A DNA stretch of 36,672 bases from Candidatus Methanoculleus thermohydrogenotrophicum (GCA_001512375.1 LFRN01000035.1:1-36672), one strand, 5' to 3'. Numbered from the stretch's first letter, positions 1 through 8,942 are shown. The notes: generated by a model from the sequence alone, not told the origin. Program-made: numbers and translations.

Positions 1-489
1 AACGAGGATGCTAACGAACCACTTCCCGGTCGAAGTCACAGAGACTGTGGCATACTTCATTTCCCCGGTGAAGACTCGATGAAAGACGGTCTTGATCTCA
101 CCAATCTTTGGGAGTTTGATCCTATGCCGTTCGAAATCCACCGTGTAATGCTGAGGTATCTGGAATGACTGCACCGGGTGCTTCTTTGACTTAAATTTAG
201 GGAATCCCTTTTTCTCCCTGAAGAACCGGGTGAAAGCGTTGTCGAGGTTCTTGTTTGCACTCTGGAGAGACTGAGAGGTAACTTCCTTGAGCCACGGATG
301 TTCTTCTTTAAAGGCGGGAAGACGGTTGTTCAGGTCGAAACAGGAGAGTTTTCGACCTTCCTGCTCATACGCCCGGATTTTCTGCTCCAGAGAATGGTTG
401 TATACAAACCGACAGGCATGGATGTGTTTCATGAGGAGCGCAACCTGCTCCTCTGAAGGATACATCCGATACTTGTAGGCTTGGAACAT
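1..489 (-). CDS. tnpB: IS200/IS605-family TnpB (OrfB), N-terminal part, cut by window edge
   Basis: TnpB proteins are transposon-encoded RNA-guided DNA nucleases guided by an omega RNA read from the element's right end. The ORF track misses this frame because it has no stop inside the window. Translation from the ATG at 489 stays open to base 1 (163 codons). It begins MFQAYKYRMYPSEEQVALL and continues with HACRFVYNHSLEQK, the usual TnpB N-terminal helix-turn-helix region, then FTRFFREKKGFPKFKSK, a hallmark of the family. The RuvC catalytic residues, zinc finger and omega RNA lie beyond the edge, so activity cannot be judged. A TATA-like box about 28 bases upstream of the ATG fits a leaderless transcript. 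No tnpA is seen upstream, so this may be a tnpB-only (IS1341-type) element. Confidence 0.88.
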   Translation of the reverse strand, partial: MFQAYKYRMYPSEEQVALLMKHIHACRFVYNHSLEQKIRAYEQEGRKLSCFDLNNRLPAFKEEHPWLKEVTSQSLQSANKNLDNAFTRFFREKKGFPKFKSKKHPVQSFQIPQHYTVDFERHRIKLPKIGEIKTVFHRVFTGEMKYATVSVTSTGKWFVSILV

Positions 490-829
490 ACAAAATGTCA
501 TTTGGTATACACCAATATATACTCTCCACAATCTCTCTGAAAGCGCGCCGAAGGGGCGCCGCTTTCATCCCCGCACCTGTTGGCCGCGGTCTTCCTCGCT
601 CCGCCCCTTTCACCCCGCAAGATAAATCCCTGCCTGGAAGAGTAATCCCTTCTGGAATCCGCCCGGGCAGTCGGGTCACCCGGCTCGCCCTGGATCATTG
701 ACGGTATCACGTTGGGAAGAGCAGGACCGTCCGAGCCACCATCCAAAAACCACATGATGCCGGTGGGGCCCATACCGGATGAAAATTGCGGGGGTCATTT
801 TCATACGAAAAGGAGGGAGCCCTTCAGGC
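490..829. other. Intergenic region between tnpB and secY, with one strong hairpin
   Basis: No convincing gene is seen. The track ORFs here have no recognisable domains. Bases 490-540 are AT-rich and belong to the tnpB promoter. At 539-566 there is an 11-bp stem (GAAAGC/GCTTTC outside, GCGCC/GGCGC inside, one bulged base, 5-base loop). Read on the minus strand it is preceded by GGGGATGAAAGCGGCG. In my recollection this resembles the 3'-terminal hairpin of TnpB-type omega RNAs at IS605 right ends. It could be the relic end of a second element in the same orientation, but no tnpB C-terminal coding sequence was recognised beside it. Confidence 0.35.
502..521 (-). promoter_or_regulatory. TATA box and small hairpin ahead of tnpB
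   Basis: On the minus strand TATATATT (514-521) is centred about 28 bases before the tnpB ATG, right for a leaderless archaeal mRNA. It overlaps the edge of the inverted repeat TTGGT/ACCAA (502-515, 4-base loop), which could be the small hairpin recognised at the left end of IS200/IS605 elements. The element boundary itself could not be placed. Confidence 0.4.
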
Positions 830-838
830 TCACTCCTT
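810..838 (-). terminator. Hairpin/T-run terminator of the ribosomal-protein operon
   Basis: On the minus strand AAGGAG pairs with CTCCTT and GAGCC with GGCTC around a 5-base loop, followed at once by TTTT and a T-rich stretch. The stem overlaps the secY stop codon. Its position right after the last gene of the operon supports a terminator role. Confidence 0.6.
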
Positions 839-2263
839 CCCGAAGAATGACCGCATGAACGGATACATCTCCATGATCTGCTGACTCGCGATCTCTTCGT
901 AGAGTCGATAGGTGATACTCACTGCCAGTAGCAGCCCTGTCCCACCGACCGCACCGATAACACCGAAGAGGTTCGCGACGACCGAGAGGATCCCGATAAG
1001 CGCACCGCCGATGACGGTGATCCGCGGTATATACCGGTCGAGGTACTTCTCGAGCACCTGGACGTTCCGGCGGTAACCGGGGATATGCATCCCGCTCATC
1101 TGGATCTGCCGGGCCACGCTTTTCGAGTCGAGGCCCGCAGTGTTAACCCAGAAGAGCGCGAAGAGCGCGCCCCCGACCACCATAACCGATATATCGATGC
1201 CCATACGCAGCATGACCTCCCAGGGGGCGTGCCCCAGGTCGGTGAGCCACCACATCCAGTCCTGCGGTTGGTTGATCGGCGCAATGTACCACATGATACC
1301 GCTGATCGGTTGCTGGTTCTGGAACTCGCCAAGGATTGTGATCCCGGCGTTTGAGAGGAGCATCCCGATCATCTGGATGTTTGCCTGCAGGACCCGAACA
1401 AGGATCATCGGCAGGACACTCGCGTAGATGAGCTTCACCGGGAAGCGTGCCCTGGCTCCCCGAACAGCGGAATGCGCAAGTGGGATCTCGATACGGGTCG
1501 ACTCCACGTAGACGATCACCAGGAAGATGATGATCGTCGTGATGAGAGCAAGCAGGTCCGTGCCGAAATACTCGAGGAAATTTGCTCCCGACGTCACGAC
1601 AGCGAACAACCGCGGGAAGAACCCGATCGGGAAGGGATCAGTGCCTGTCTGCCAGTTCAGGAACCCGTTCACCAGACCCTGAGAGACCCCTGCAACGATG
1701 AAGAGCCCCACGCCCGAGCCGACACCCCACTTGGTGACGACCTCGTCCATCAGTACGATCAGTAACCCGCCGATGCAGAGCTGGAGGAAGATCAGGAGCG
1801 AAACCACGGACGTGTTTCCACCGAACAACTCTGCCGCTATCGATGGATCAGGTAGCATCAGCCCGCTCACGACCATGGGGAGTGCCTCGACGATGATCAT
1901 CACGAAGATGAGCATCTTCTGCAGGCCCATGTACATGATCTGGCCACGCGCAACGCTGGTATCGATCTGCAGGATTTCAGCACCCTTGAGCAGCTGCAGC
2001 ACGATCGACGCGGTGACGATCGGCCCGATACCGAGGTGCAGGATCGAACCACTCGCACCGGCAAGCAGGGCCCGCCACAGCCCGAATATATCCTGTGACT
2101 GCGGAGAAAGCCCAAAGATATCGATGTTTGTCAACGTGAAGTAGAGGAGCAGGATCGCAATCGTCCACATCAGTTTATTCTTGAAGTGGACGTGCCCCTC
2201 TGGACTTTTGACTGCAGGCATCGCTGCAAGAATGGGTTCAAATCTATCCAGCAGATCTCCCAT
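830..2263 (-). CDS. secY: Preprotein translocase subunit SecY (Sec61 alpha)
   Basis: SecY forms the protein-conducting channel of the Sec translocon in the cytoplasmic membrane, working with SecE and Sec61-beta. The 477-residue product is the usual archaeal length and shows about ten hydrophobic segments. An early one (ILLLYFTLTNIDIFGL) is followed by a plug-like loop, and GPIVTASIVLQLLKG is typical of TM2. The cytosolic stretch YRRNVQVLEKYLDRYIPR precedes the last two membrane helices. The ATG at 2263 has GGTGA a few bases upstream. It is the last gene of the S10/spc run, 19 bases after rpl15, the conserved archaeal position. A hairpin terminator overlaps its stop. Confidence 0.97.
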   Translation of the reverse strand: MGDLLDRFEPILAAMPAVKSPEGHVHFKNKLMWTIAILLLYFTLTNIDIFGLSPQSQDIFGLWRALLAGASGSILHLGIGPIVTASIVLQLLKGAEILQIDTSVARGQIMYMGLQKMLIFVMIIVEALPMVVSGLMLPDPSIAAELFGGNTSVVSLLIFLQLCIGGLLIVLMDEVVTKWGVGSGVGLFIVAGVSQGLVNGFLNWQTGTDPFPIGFFPRLFAVVTSGANFLEYFGTDLLALITTIIIFLVIVYVESTRIEIPLAHSAVRGARARFPVKLIYASVLPMILVRVLQANIQMIGMLLSNAGITILGEFQNQQPISGIMWYIAPINQPQDWMWWLTDLGHAPWEVMLRMGIDISVMVVGGALFALFWVNTAGLDSKSVARQIQMSGMHIPGYRRNVQVLEKYLDRYIPRITVIGGALIGILSVVANLFGVIGAVGGTGLLLAVSITYRLYEEIASQQIMEMYPFMRSFFGKE

Positions 2264-2282
2264 AGTTTCACCAGAAAGAAAT

Positions 2283-2708
2283 TTAGACGGTCTTTGCCTG
2301 ACCGCCCATCTCCTCGATCTTTGCCCGGGCCCGTTCCGAAAACGCTTGCGCGGAGATACTCAATTTGCGCGTGACTCTTCCACCACCAAGCACCTTGTCG
2401 ATACCAAGTTCGGTAGCGTCGAGGGTGATAAGGTCCCCGTCCCGGGTGGCAACCCCCTCCTGGAGCAGAACCTCGACCATCTGGTCGATCGCCCCGATAT
2501 CAAGGGCAGGTACTGGCACAGATGTCTTGTTGACGAACCCGTGCTTACCGCTGGCTACCTCGCCCTTCAGGTAGAAGTGGGAGAAGCGGTGGTCCCGCTG
2601 CCCGGCTCTACCGCGTCCACCCCTGTTGCCGGCGCCACGCCGATTTTTGTGTGTACCGCCGCCACAGGTTCGTGAACCTCTGTATTTAGATCTCTTGTTT
2701 ACGGGCAT
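2283..2708 (-). CDS. rpl15: 50S ribosomal protein uL15
   Basis: This is a large-subunit protein that binds 23S rRNA late in assembly. The N-terminus MPVNKRSKYRGSRTCGGG followed by a Gly/Arg/His-rich stretch is the archaeal uL15 signature, and the C-terminal half is the globular domain. The track begins at a GTG at 2717. I prefer the ATG at 2708 because GAGGTG lies 6 bases before it and the upstream GTG is part of that Shine-Dalgarno sequence. This gives 141 aa. The upstream rpl30 stop lies inside the same ribosome-binding site, so translation is probably coupled. Confidence 0.95.
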   Translation of the reverse strand: MPVNKRSKYRGSRTCGGGTHKNRRGAGNRGGRGRAGQRDHRFSHFYLKGEVASGKHGFVNKTSVPVPALDIGAIDQMVEVLLQEGVATRDGDLITLDATELGIDKVLGGGRVTRKLSISAQAFSERARAKIEEMGGQAKTV

Positions 2709-2713
2709 CAGTT

Positions 2714-3175
2714 TCACCTCATCTTGTAGAGGAGATCATTGATCTGGGGTCCATGGTAGCCAAGAGCTCCACCCTGCTGGAAGGTTCGTTTGATTGTTTT
2801 ATAGCCCTTTCGTGGGGGATGCAGTCGGAGCACCGGTTTGATGTCAGCCAGATCGTGGAGACTCGCCTCCCCGCTGCAGAGTGCCGCTGCGAACTCGTCA
2901 ATGCCGGCATATGAGGTATGCGCACGGACGTAGTCATCAGTCAGCCGCTCGTCCCCGGTCAACCTACCCCGGTTGCGCAGGAGGGTGGCCAGGGTCTCCG
3001 GGTCCACCTCACCATACGCTACATAGTCCTTCACTTTGCGGATCATGCCCAGGTACGCCGGGGTATCGGGCACAAGGACACAGTGATTGACGTGGTGCAG
3101 ACGGAGCATCTTGAGGGTGTCCCTGATCTCGCGGTTGGCCTTGACCACACCGCGTACCTGCACTACTGCGTACAT
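2714..3175 (-). CDS. rpl30: 50S ribosomal protein uL30
   Basis: This large-subunit protein has the longer archaeal/eukaryotic (L7-like) form, about 153 aa against about 60 in bacteria. [21 protein letters not shown] is the typical start, and [11 protein letters not shown] and [11 protein letters not shown] also match the family. The track uses a GTG at 3178. The ATG at 3175 overlaps the rps5 stop as TGATG and has GGAAGGAG just upstream, so it is the better start. It sits between rps5 and rpl15, the standard archaeal order. Confidence 0.95.
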   Translation of the reverse strand: MYAVVQVRGVVKANREIRDTLKMLRLHHVNHCVLVPDTPAYLGMIRKVKDYVAYGEVDPETLATLLRNRGRLTGDERLTDDYVRAHTSYAGIDEFAAALCSGEASLHDLADIKPVLRLHPPRKGYKTIKRTFQQGGALGYHGPQINDLLYKMR

Positions 3176-3792
3176 CACTCCTTCCCTCCAACCCGGACGA
3201 TATTCGTCTGCCGGAGCGCCTCGAACGTCGCCCTGGCATAGTTGATGGTCGTCCGGGTCCGTCCCTTGTTGAGGGCCCAGACATCCTTGATCCCTGCAAG
3301 CTGCAGGACCTTCTTTGGGATATCTCCGGTCACAAGGCCGATACCCTGGGGTGCGGGTTTCAACGTCACCCGGACGCTACCTGCCTTACCGGTCACCTCG
3401 ATCGGGATCGAGTGATCGGTATCACAACCGCACTCCCAGCTCCCGCATCCCCGGTGTACCTTGATGATATTCACTTTCGCGTCATCTATCGCCTTCCGGA
3501 TAGCGTTGCCGACCTGGGTATCCTTTGCCTGACCAAACCCGACGTAGCCGTTCCGGTTGCCGACCACCACGACGGTGCGGAACTTCACACGGCGACCCGA
3601 GTCCGTCATCCGCTGGACCATGTTGATGTCCAGCACCTCGTCTTCCAGGTCGGGCAGAAGGAGATCGACGATCTGGGGTTCTTTGATCGGCTTGCCGCTC
3701 GCGAGTACCTCATCGATACTGGTGATCTCGCCTGCGGCAACCATGCGCCCGAGACCGGTGAGCGGAACCCATTCTTCCTGTACGTATGCCAT
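3175..3792 (-). CDS. rps5: 30S ribosomal protein uS5
   Basis: uS5 is a small-subunit protein near the mRNA entry and decoding region. The central double-stranded-RNA-binding-like domain reads [17 protein letters not shown], followed by the C-terminal domain with [19 protein letters not shown], both diagnostic. The N-terminus [18 protein letters not shown] matches archaeal uS5. I chose the ATG at 3792, preceded by GGTG at 5 bases. A GTG two codons earlier (3798), preceded by GGAG, cannot be excluded. The product is 205 aa. The upstream rpl18 stop is just before the start, so expression is likely coupled. Confidence 0.95.
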   Translation of the reverse strand: MAYVQEEWVPLTGLGRMVAAGEITSIDEVLASGKPIKEPQIVDLLLPDLEDEVLDINMVQRMTDSGRRVKFRTVVVVGNRNGYVGFGQAKDTQVGNAIRKAIDDAKVNIIKVHRGCGSWECGCDTDHSIPIEVTGKAGSVRVTLKPAPQGIGLVTGDIPKKVLQLAGIKDVWALNKGRTRTTINYARATFEALRQTNIVRVGGKE

Positions 3793-3794
3793 TG

Positions 3795-4325
3795 TCACAC
3801 CAGCTCCTTCTTGATGGCCAGAGCCACAGCCTCTACATTTGCTGCCAGGTTCTCTGCCCGCTCAGGGGCATACCCGGCGATATGGGCACCTTTGAGCCGC
3901 TCCTCATCAGGGAGAATCGACTCGCCGTAGGGTATATCAAGACCCACGTCCACCGCCCCTTTCAGGGCGGCAAATACACGGGCTCCAGGTTTTGCCCGGG
4001 CAAGCCCGATGTCCAGGATGCCTCTGTCATACCCTGCGTTCAGCGCTCTGACCGCAAACAGCATCCCGGTCAGGTAAGCGGCCGGGGTGCTGGAAGTCGA
4101 TCCCTCATACCCGTACTTCGCAAGTTCGGTCGAGTACGCGGCCACCAGGGTGCGGTCTCCCTCATCTCCAGGGACGACCAGCTGTGTGATGATCTGCCGG
4201 TTTGTTCTCCGGACAACCATCCTGGGTATCCCTGATGACAGGAGCGACGTCCGCTTGTAGTAGTCAGTCTTGCCCTCGTGCCTTCTCCGGAAGGGCACAA
4301 AGTATCTTGGACCGGTTGCCATCAT
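3795..4325 (-). CDS. rpl18: 50S ribosomal protein uL18
   Basis: uL18 binds 5S rRNA together with uL5 and anchors the central protuberance. The start [20 protein letters not shown] and the segment [19 protein letters not shown] are the archaeal/eukaryotic uL18 pattern, and the 176-aa length is normal for archaea. Two adjacent ATGs exist; the one at 4325 is preceded by GGAGG at 5 bases. The start overlaps the end of rpl19e, so the two are probably translated in tandem. Confidence 0.95.
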   Translation of the reverse strand: MMATGPRYFVPFRRRHEGKTDYYKRTSLLSSGIPRMVVRRTNRQIITQLVVPGDEGDRTLVAAYSTELAKYGYEGSTSSTPAAYLTGMLFAVRALNAGYDRGILDIGLARAKPGARVFAALKGAVDVGLDIPYGESILPDEERLKGAHIAGYAPERAENLAANVEAVALAIKKELV

Positions 4326-4777
4326 TTCGTCCTCCCTGTCATCATCATCTCAACATGCGCTGTAAGGTGTGCCACGCTCCGGAACTGGCCTCCGGAGGCC
4401 CGCCGGTACATCAGGCGGTAGAGACTCCGGTCGATTCTGCCTTCATCACGCATCACGCGCAAGGCCCGGCGCTGTGCCCGGATCTTCCTCATCCATGTCT
4501 TCTTTCCTGGATATCTGGCTCCCGCGGCACCCTTTCTTCGGCCGGGTCCCTTCCGGTGACCGTAGGCACGTTTTTCCATCCGCTCGCGTGTCCTGCCCCG
4601 GCTGTTTCCTTTCACAGCACGCGTCCTGATCGCACCTTCCTCGATGAGATCGCGCATATCTTCCCGCGAAATGGCTGTCTCGATATCAGCCAGCCGCTCG
4701 GGATCAAACCAGACACGGTTAACCCCGCACTTGAGAACGGCGGCTGCCATTCGTTTCTGGTTGGCGAGATTACTCAT
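4322..4777 (-). CDS. rpl19e: 50S ribosomal protein eL19
   Basis: This large-subunit protein is found only in archaea and eukaryotes and is very basic. [18 protein letters not shown] is the canonical N-terminus, and [18 protein letters not shown] the central helix region. The track extends the frame to 4807, but the extra ten codons lie in the end of rpl32e. The ATG at 4777 has GAGGTG 7-8 bases upstream and gives 151 aa. It overlaps the rpl32e stop by 8 bases. Confidence 0.95.
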   Translation of the reverse strand: MSNLANQKRMAAAVLKCGVNRVWFDPERLADIETAISREDMRDLIEEGAIRTRAVKGNSRGRTRERMEKRAYGHRKGPGRRKGAAGARYPGKKTWMRKIRAQRRALRVMRDEGRIDRSLYRLMYRRASGGQFRSVAHLTAHVEMMMTGRTK

Positions 4778-5204
4778 CTTCATCCACCTCTTCCTCTTCA
4801 TCCTCAACAGGCACAGGGGCCACCGCGGTAAGGTCTTTTGCGTTCAATACTTTAAGCCCCAGTTCCATGGCCTGCGCCTGGATTACTCTACGCTTCCTGT
4901 TTCCTACTGATCCAGCGATCCGGACAGCCTGGAGGTCGGGGTTCAGCCCGGCAAGGTCTGCCGGTGAGAAGACCCGCACCTCCTCATACCCGCTCGGGTG
5001 CAGGCCTCGAACTGCCGCGGGGCTCCCGTATCCCGGCCTGGGAAGCGCGCCCTTTGCGCGGAACTGCCGCCGCTGTTTGCTCTGCAGGCCGCGCGGACGC
5101 CGCCAGACATCGGCCAGTCTTACCTTGCGGTGGAGCCCGCGCCTCTTGAAAGCTGGTTTATTGTGCCGGGTGCGGACGCGGATCAATCTTTTTCTTTCAT
5201 CCAT
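4770..5204 (-). CDS. rpl32e: 50S ribosomal protein eL32
   Basis: This is an archaeal/eukaryotic large-subunit protein. MDERKRLIRVRTRHNKPAF is a typical start, and VRLADVWRRPRGLQSKQR and SPAAVRGLHPSGYEEV are family motifs. The C-terminus ends in an unusually acidic tail ([12 protein letters not shown]), odd for an rRNA-binding protein but seen in other euryarchaeal copies in my recollection. Two starts are possible: GTG at 5213, forming GTGA with the rpl6 stop, or ATG at 5204. I give the ATG because it matches the family start, without high certainty. Confidence 0.94.
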   Translation of the reverse strand: MDERKRLIRVRTRHNKPAFKRRGLHRKVRLADVWRRPRGLQSKQRRQFRAKGALPRPGYGSPAAVRGLHPSGYEEVRVFSPADLAGLNPDLQAVRIAGSVGNRKRRVIQAQAMELGLKVLNAKDLTAVAPVPVEDEEEEVDEDE

Positions 5205-5209
5205 CCTCT

Positions 5210-5734
5210 TCACGCTCTCTCGGTGATATAGATGCCATCCTGGAACACCCGGGGATCACGCTTTGTGATCCTGGTCGCGCGTTCGATGTTTGCGGCCGTG
5301 TTGCCCACCTTCTCCTTATCGATACCGGTGAGAATCACTTCATCGTTCCCGATCTTGACGGTGACGCCTTCGAGGATCCTTGCTACCCGGGGCTGCTTCT
5401 CGCCAAGGAAGTTGTTGATCACGAGGCGGTCGCCCTGCAGCTTCAGCTGGATCGGAAAGTGGCTGTAGACCACCTTCATGCGGTACTCATAACCCTCGAC
5501 GACGCCCCGGATCATGCTCTTTGCATGAGACTCAAGCGTACCGGTCATGGCGAGGAACCGCTTCTTATCAGATGCCGTGGAGATGACGATCTCGTCGTCC
5601 TCAAGGGCGACATTGATCTGCGGGAACCACAGATTGCGGGAAAGCGTGCCTTTCGGCCCTTTTACTGTGAAAACGCTGCCTTCGAGCGTGACGTCCACCT
5701 CCGGAGGGATCTCGACTCGACGTATTATACCCAT
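5210..5734 (-). CDS. rpl6: 50S ribosomal protein uL6
   Basis: uL6 is a two-domain large-subunit protein near the sarcin-ricin loop and factor-binding site. MGIIRRVEIPPEVDVTLEG starts the first domain, and VTVKIGNDEVILTGIDKEKV lies in the second. KRDPRVFQDGIYI is the typical archaeal C-terminus. The track frame starts at 5761, inside rps8. The ATG at 5734 has GGAAGG 4 bases upstream and gives 174 aa, so it is preferred. There is a 16-base gap to the rps8 stop. Confidence 0.95.
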   Translation of the reverse strand: MGIIRRVEIPPEVDVTLEGSVFTVKGPKGTLSRNLWFPQINVALEDDEIVISTASDKKRFLAMTGTLESHAKSMIRGVVEGYEYRMKVVYSHFPIQLKLQGDRLVINNFLGEKQPRVARILEGVTVKIGNDEVILTGIDKEKVGNTAANIERATRITKRDPRVFQDGIYITERA

Positions 5735-5750
5735 AAAGCCTTCCTCTCCT

Positions 5751-6143
5751 TCAGTAGACATATCCCAGCAGCTGCCCGCCGATACCCTCGTTCCGGGCCT
5801 GCTCGTGGGAGAGGACTCCCCTCGAGGTCGAGACTATCAGGATACCAAAGTTCTTTGCGGGGAGGTACTGCGACTCCCAGTATTCCATATCAGCCATCGT
5901 CACCGAGAACCGGGGGGTGATGGCGCCACACTTATTGATCGTCCCGGTGAGCTGGACCCGGAACTGGCCGCCACGGCCGTCATCGATGAACTCGAAACCG
6001 CCGATAAAGCCGTTTTCCTGCATAACGCGGAGCATCGAGCCTAACACCTTGCTGGCGGGCTCGACAATGACTTCGCTCCGTCCAGCGTCGCCGGCATTCT
6101 TGATTGCACTCATCGCATCAGCGATCGGATTCAGTCGTGCCAT
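5751..6143 (-). CDS. rps8: 30S ribosomal protein uS8
   Basis: uS8 binds helix 21 of 16S rRNA early in small-subunit assembly. [18 protein letters not shown] is the N-terminus. [22 protein letters not shown] is the archaeal variant of the conserved C-terminal rRNA-binding segment. I use the ATG at 6143 (130 aa) because GGTGA lies 5 bases before it; the track's start at 6152 overlaps the end of rps14. It follows rps14 in the conserved spc order. Confidence 0.95.
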   Translation of the reverse strand: MARLNPIADAMSAIKNAGDAGRSEVIVEPASKVLGSMLRVMQENGFIGGFEFIDDGRGGQFRVQLTGTINKCGAITPRFSVTMADMEYWESQYLPAKNFGILIVSTSRGVLSHEQARNEGIGGQLLGYVY

Positions 6144-6154
6144 ATCTTTCACCC

Positions 6155-6322
6155 TCAGTTCATCTTCTTAAAGCCCATCTTGCTCGCGCACTCGCGGAAG
6201 CACTGGCGGCAGAAGTAGATGCCGTATTTGCGTACAAGGCCCTGTTTCCGACCGCATATACGGCACTCGTTCGCACCGCGGCCGAACTTCTTCGTGCTCT
6301 CTGCCGAAGATTCTCCTGCCAT
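6155..6322 (-). CDS. rps14: 30S ribosomal protein uS14, zinc-binding type, 55 aa
   Basis: This gene is too short for the ORF track. The minus-strand frame from ATG 6322 to TGA 6155 encodes 55 residues beginning [20 protein letters not shown]. Two CxxC pairs are present, CRIC (20-23) and CRQC (38-41), as in zinc-binding uS14. [13 protein letters not shown] and the C-terminal GFKKMN are typical. uS14 sits in the small-subunit head near the decoding region. A Shine-Dalgarno GGAGGTG lies just upstream and overlaps the rpl5 stop. Its place between rpl5 and rps8 is the universal spc position. Confidence 0.96.
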   Translation of the reverse strand: MAGESSAESTKKFGRGANECRICGRKQGLVRKYGIYFCRQCFRECASKMGFKKMN

Positions 6323-6325
6323 ACC

Positions 6326-6829
6326 TCACACCTCCACCTGGTAGCGCTCGCGCATGAACGCGATGGCTTCTTCTTTATTCACTCTCTGGTCAGCCGGCAG
6401 TTTCCTGCGTCCGGCGGCCCGGCGTGCAACCCGCACACCTTTACGCTCAAGCACCACGTTGACGTCCATGCCGTAGATGCCGATCGCAGGGTCATAGGCC
6501 ATGCCCGGGAAATCGGTGTGCTCCTCGATACCGAAGGAGACGTTCCCGGTCTGGTCAAACTGAGAGACTGCAAGGTGCCGATCGATGATGTCAAGCGCGG
6601 TCTCAACGAACTTCTCGGCGTTCTTTCGGCGCAGGGTGACCTTGCACCCGATGGGTGCACCCTTCCTGATACCGAACGCCGGCTGGGTCCGCTTTGCGAT
6701 GGTGCGGACGGGTTTCTGACCGGTGATCTGCTTCACGAGTTCCTCGGCCTTGACCAGCCGCTCACCGCTCTCGCCGACACCCATATGCACGATGACTTTG
6801 TCGATGTAGATCTCCCTCATCGCGCTCAT
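6326..6829 (-). CDS. rpl5: 50S ribosomal protein uL5
   Basis: uL5 binds 5S rRNA and contacts the P-site tRNA region in the central protuberance. [20 protein letters not shown] is the archaeal start, and [20 protein letters not shown] and [16 protein letters not shown] are strongly conserved. The ATG at 6829 overlaps the rps4e stop (ATGA) and has GAGG 7 bases upstream. The alternative ATG at 6820 has no clear ribosome-binding site. The product is 167 aa, normal for the family. Confidence 0.95.
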   Translation of the reverse strand: MSAMREIYIDKVIVHMGVGESGERLVKAEELVKQITGQKPVRTIAKRTQPAFGIRKGAPIGCKVTLRRKNAEKFVETALDIIDRHLAVSQFDQTGNVSFGIEEHTDFPGMAYDPAIGIYGMDVNVVLERKGVRVARRAAGRRKLPADQRVNKEEAIAFMRERYQVEV

Positions 6830-7560
6830 ATGGAAGCCTCCAGTTCAGGCGCAACCCCTGAGCGGCCGACCATGAAGATGTACTCCTCGATGGTCTCGAA
6901 CCGCTCATCGGCTGAGTCGTCCACGAGGACCACACGGTTCGGGACGGAACTTGCGGTCTTGATGATCTCAACGATCCTGCCGACCTTCCCCGAATGCTTT
7001 CCGCCGACGATCATGGCCACGTTGCCTTCTGCGAAGGGGAAATGGTCGACAATCCGGAACCGGTCTTCACCGGTCTCCGGGTCTCCAAGGGTCACCACAA
7101 TCGAGTCTTTCGCCTTGTAGGTGTTGTCGGCAAGGATGTTTGCACCATACGCAAGGTTCAGCTGCACCTTGCCACCCTTGATGATGGTCTTGTTGCGGAT
7201 CTTGCAGAGTCGGGTCTTTGCAGACTCCTCCGGGATCTCAACCGAGATCAGGTTACCCCGCTTATCCAGCTGAATACGGTAGTGTTTCCCGAGTTTCGGG
7301 ATCGAGATGATGTCAAAGACGCCAAGACCAATCCTGGGATCCTTGCAGGGTCGTCCATTGACAAGGACATCTCGCTGATGCAGGATCTTTTTGACCTCGC
7401 TTGCATTCTGTGCGATGCCAATATGCTCGCGGAGCCAGACTCCGACCGGCAGGGCGCCGGCGTTGTGGGGGCCCGGGGCGGTCTTCATGATAAATTTCTG
7501 TGTTTTTTTCGGGATGCGCCAGGACTCCGGCGCTACCAGCCGCTTGAGATGGTTGGACAT
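6826..7560 (-). CDS. rps4e: 30S ribosomal protein eS4
   Basis: This archaeal/eukaryotic small-subunit protein is unrelated to bacterial S4 apart from an S4-type RNA-binding domain. [19 protein letters not shown] is the characteristic start. The S4 domain (about 42-105) contains [23 protein letters not shown]-type segment near 175-200 reads [19 protein letters not shown]. The 244-aa length is normal. The start overlaps the rpl24 stop by one base (TAATG). Confidence 0.96.
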   Translation of the reverse strand: MSNHLKRLVAPESWRIPKKTQKFIMKTAPGPHNAGALPVGVWLREHIGIAQNASEVKKILHQRDVLVNGRPCKDPRIGLGVFDIISIPKLGKHYRIQLDKRGNLISVEIPEESAKTRLCKIRNKTIIKGGKVQLNLAYGANILADNTYKAKDSIVVTLGDPETGEDRFRIVDHFPFAEGNVAMIVGGKHSGKVGRIVEIIKTASSVPNRVVLVDDSADERFETIEEYIFMVGRSGVAPELEASI

Positions 7561-7925
7561 TATTCCCCGCCTCCGAGTCTCTCCTCACGGAGTTTGTCTT
7601 TCAGGTTGAGTTTCGTGATCTGCACGTTCGAAGGGTCCACCGGTCGGGGGACCTCGGTCCCGTCTGCCTTTGTCACCATTACACCGTGCACGATCAGCTG
7701 GCACCTCTTCATGTCGACAGCATCGACAACGCCTTCTTCACCGGTATAGTCTCCACGGAGCACTCTCACGGTGTCGCCCTTCACCACCCGGACTCTCCGG
7801 GTGTTATACTTCTCGCGGAGCTCATGTGAGAGTGACGCGGTGAGGAACTGACCCCTGGCGTGGTTCGGTGCGTTGAAGCGCGCCTTGCGCTGTTTTCTTG
7901 GTTGTTTACTGGTTGTGCGTACCAT
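7560..7925 (-). CDS. rpl24: 50S ribosomal protein uL24
   Basis: uL24 is an assembly-initiating large-subunit protein near the exit tunnel. The N-terminus MVRTTSKQPRKQRKARFNAP is the archaeal form, and VRVVKGDTVRVLRGDYTGEE is the KOW motif (about 45-65). The 121-aa length is typical of archaea. It lies between rpl14, 9 bases upstream, and rps4e, which overlaps it by one base. Confidence 0.95.
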   Translation of the reverse strand: MVRTTSKQPRKQRKARFNAPNHARGQFLTASLSHELREKYNTRRVRVVKGDTVRVLRGDYTGEEGVVDAVDMKRCQLIVHGVMVTKADGTEVPRPVDPSNVQITKLNLKDKLREERLGGGE

Positions 7926-7934
7926 TCTTCACCT

Positions 7935-8333
7935 CTACACGATTATCGTCGCCATGGAGGTGATCTTCGGGAACCTCTCTGCGATCTCGCGAGGGACAGG
8001 ACCCTTGATCTCAGTTCCTTTCGGCTCGCCGCGCTCGTTGATGAGCACCATAGCGTTATCCTCAAATGAGAGCCGGATCCCGTTCGGGCGGCGGATCTCC
8101 TTCTTCTGTCGGATAACCACCGCCTTCTCAAGTTTCCTCCGCATGTCGGGAGTGCCCTTCTTGACACTCACGGTTGCCACATCGCCGAGGCCCAGGCTGG
8201 GCTGCCGCCGCCTGACACCGTGGTAGCCGTCGACAGAGACGATCTCCACAAGCCGGGCACCGGTGTTATCGGCACAGACAATGCGGGAGCCCGTGGCAAG
8301 CGCACGCGGAATGGTAGACTGCATCGCCTTCAT
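7935..8333 (-). CDS. rpl14: 50S ribosomal protein uL14
   Basis: uL14 binds 23S rRNA at the subunit interface (bridge B8). [17 protein letters not shown] and [19 protein letters not shown] are diagnostic. The track runs to 8387, but those extra codons lie within rps17. The ATG at 8333 overlaps the rps17 stop (ATGA), has GGTG 5 bases upstream and gives the standard archaeal 132 aa. A second in-frame ATG at 8324 is less well placed. Confidence 0.95.
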   Translation of the reverse strand: MKAMQSTIPRALATGSRIVCADNTGARLVEIVSVDGYHGVRRRQPSLGLGDVATVSVKKGTPDMRRKLEKAVVIRQKKEIRRPNGIRLSFEDNAMVLINERGEPKGTEIKGPVPREIAERFPKITSMATIIV

Positions 8334-8656
8334 TCCTTCACCACCTCGACAACCACGAAGTTCTTTGTCTTCGAGAGTGGCCTGCACTCTGCAATCCTGA
8401 CCACATCACCGACACCCGCGTTGATACAGGGCGTGCTGTGGGCATGGTATCGGGACCTGCGTTTCTCGTACCGTTTGTACTTCTTGACGTAGTGGAGGAA
8501 CTCACGCTCCACGACGACAGTACTGTTCATACGATCGCTCACGACTTTGCCGGTAATCACCTGGCCGCGTACCGGCAAAGTGCCGTGAAACGGACAATTT
8601 GCATCCTCGCATTCCATTTCCGGAACGGGGACATCTAACCCAATATTTCGTGCCAT
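8330..8656 (-). CDS. rps17: 30S ribosomal protein uS17
   Basis: uS17 is an OB-fold small-subunit protein that binds the 5' domain of 16S r[23 protein letters not shown] and [18 protein letters not shown] form the archaeal N-terminal extension and first strands. [15 protein letters not shown] and [16 protein letters not shown] complete the signature. Two cysteines (16 and 21) are conserved in the archaeal form. The 108-aa length is normal. It follows rnp1 by 13 bases. Confidence 0.95.
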   Translation of the reverse strand: MARNIGLDVPVPEMECEDANCPFHGTLPVRGQVITGKVVSDRMNSTVVVEREFLHYVKKYKRYEKRRSRYHAHSTPCINAGVGDVVRIAECRPLSKTKNFVVVEVVKE

Positions 8657-8669
8657 TATTCATCCTCTC

Positions 8670-8942
8670 TTATCTGATGCGCATCGTGATCCGCCGTTCC
8701 GGCCGGGCCTCGAGGCTCGAGCCGTCCACATCGACGACCGTGCCATCCGGGAGCCGGAAGCGGAATACACTGAACCGCTTTGGTATTCGTTTCTCCCCCC
8801 GCTCAGTCCAGATGACCAGGGTGTTTCTGGTTTCATCGATGATGCGACCAGCCACCCCGACGTGGCCGGGATTACTTGCGCGGGCGACCAGAACATCCAG
8901 GCCGATCAGCTCGTGTCGCAGGATGTTCCGGGGAGATATCAT
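8670..8942 (-). CDS. rnp1: Ribonuclease P protein component 1 (Rpp29/Pop4)
   Basis: This is an Sm-like protein subunit of archaeal RNase P, which removes 5' leaders from pre-tRNA. The 90-aa product starts MISPRNILRHELIGLDVLVA. GVAGRIIDETRNTLVI is the characteristic Rpp29 core, followed by FRFRLPDGTVVDVDG. The position between rpl29 and rps17 is the usual archaeal one. No SUI1/eIF1-like gene is present between them, although some archaea have one there. The start overlaps the rpl29 stop. Confidence 0.93.
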   Translation of the reverse strand: MISPRNILRHELIGLDVLVARASNPGHVGVAGRIIDETRNTLVIWTERGEKRIPKRFSVFRFRLPDGTVVDVDGSSLEARPERRITMRIR

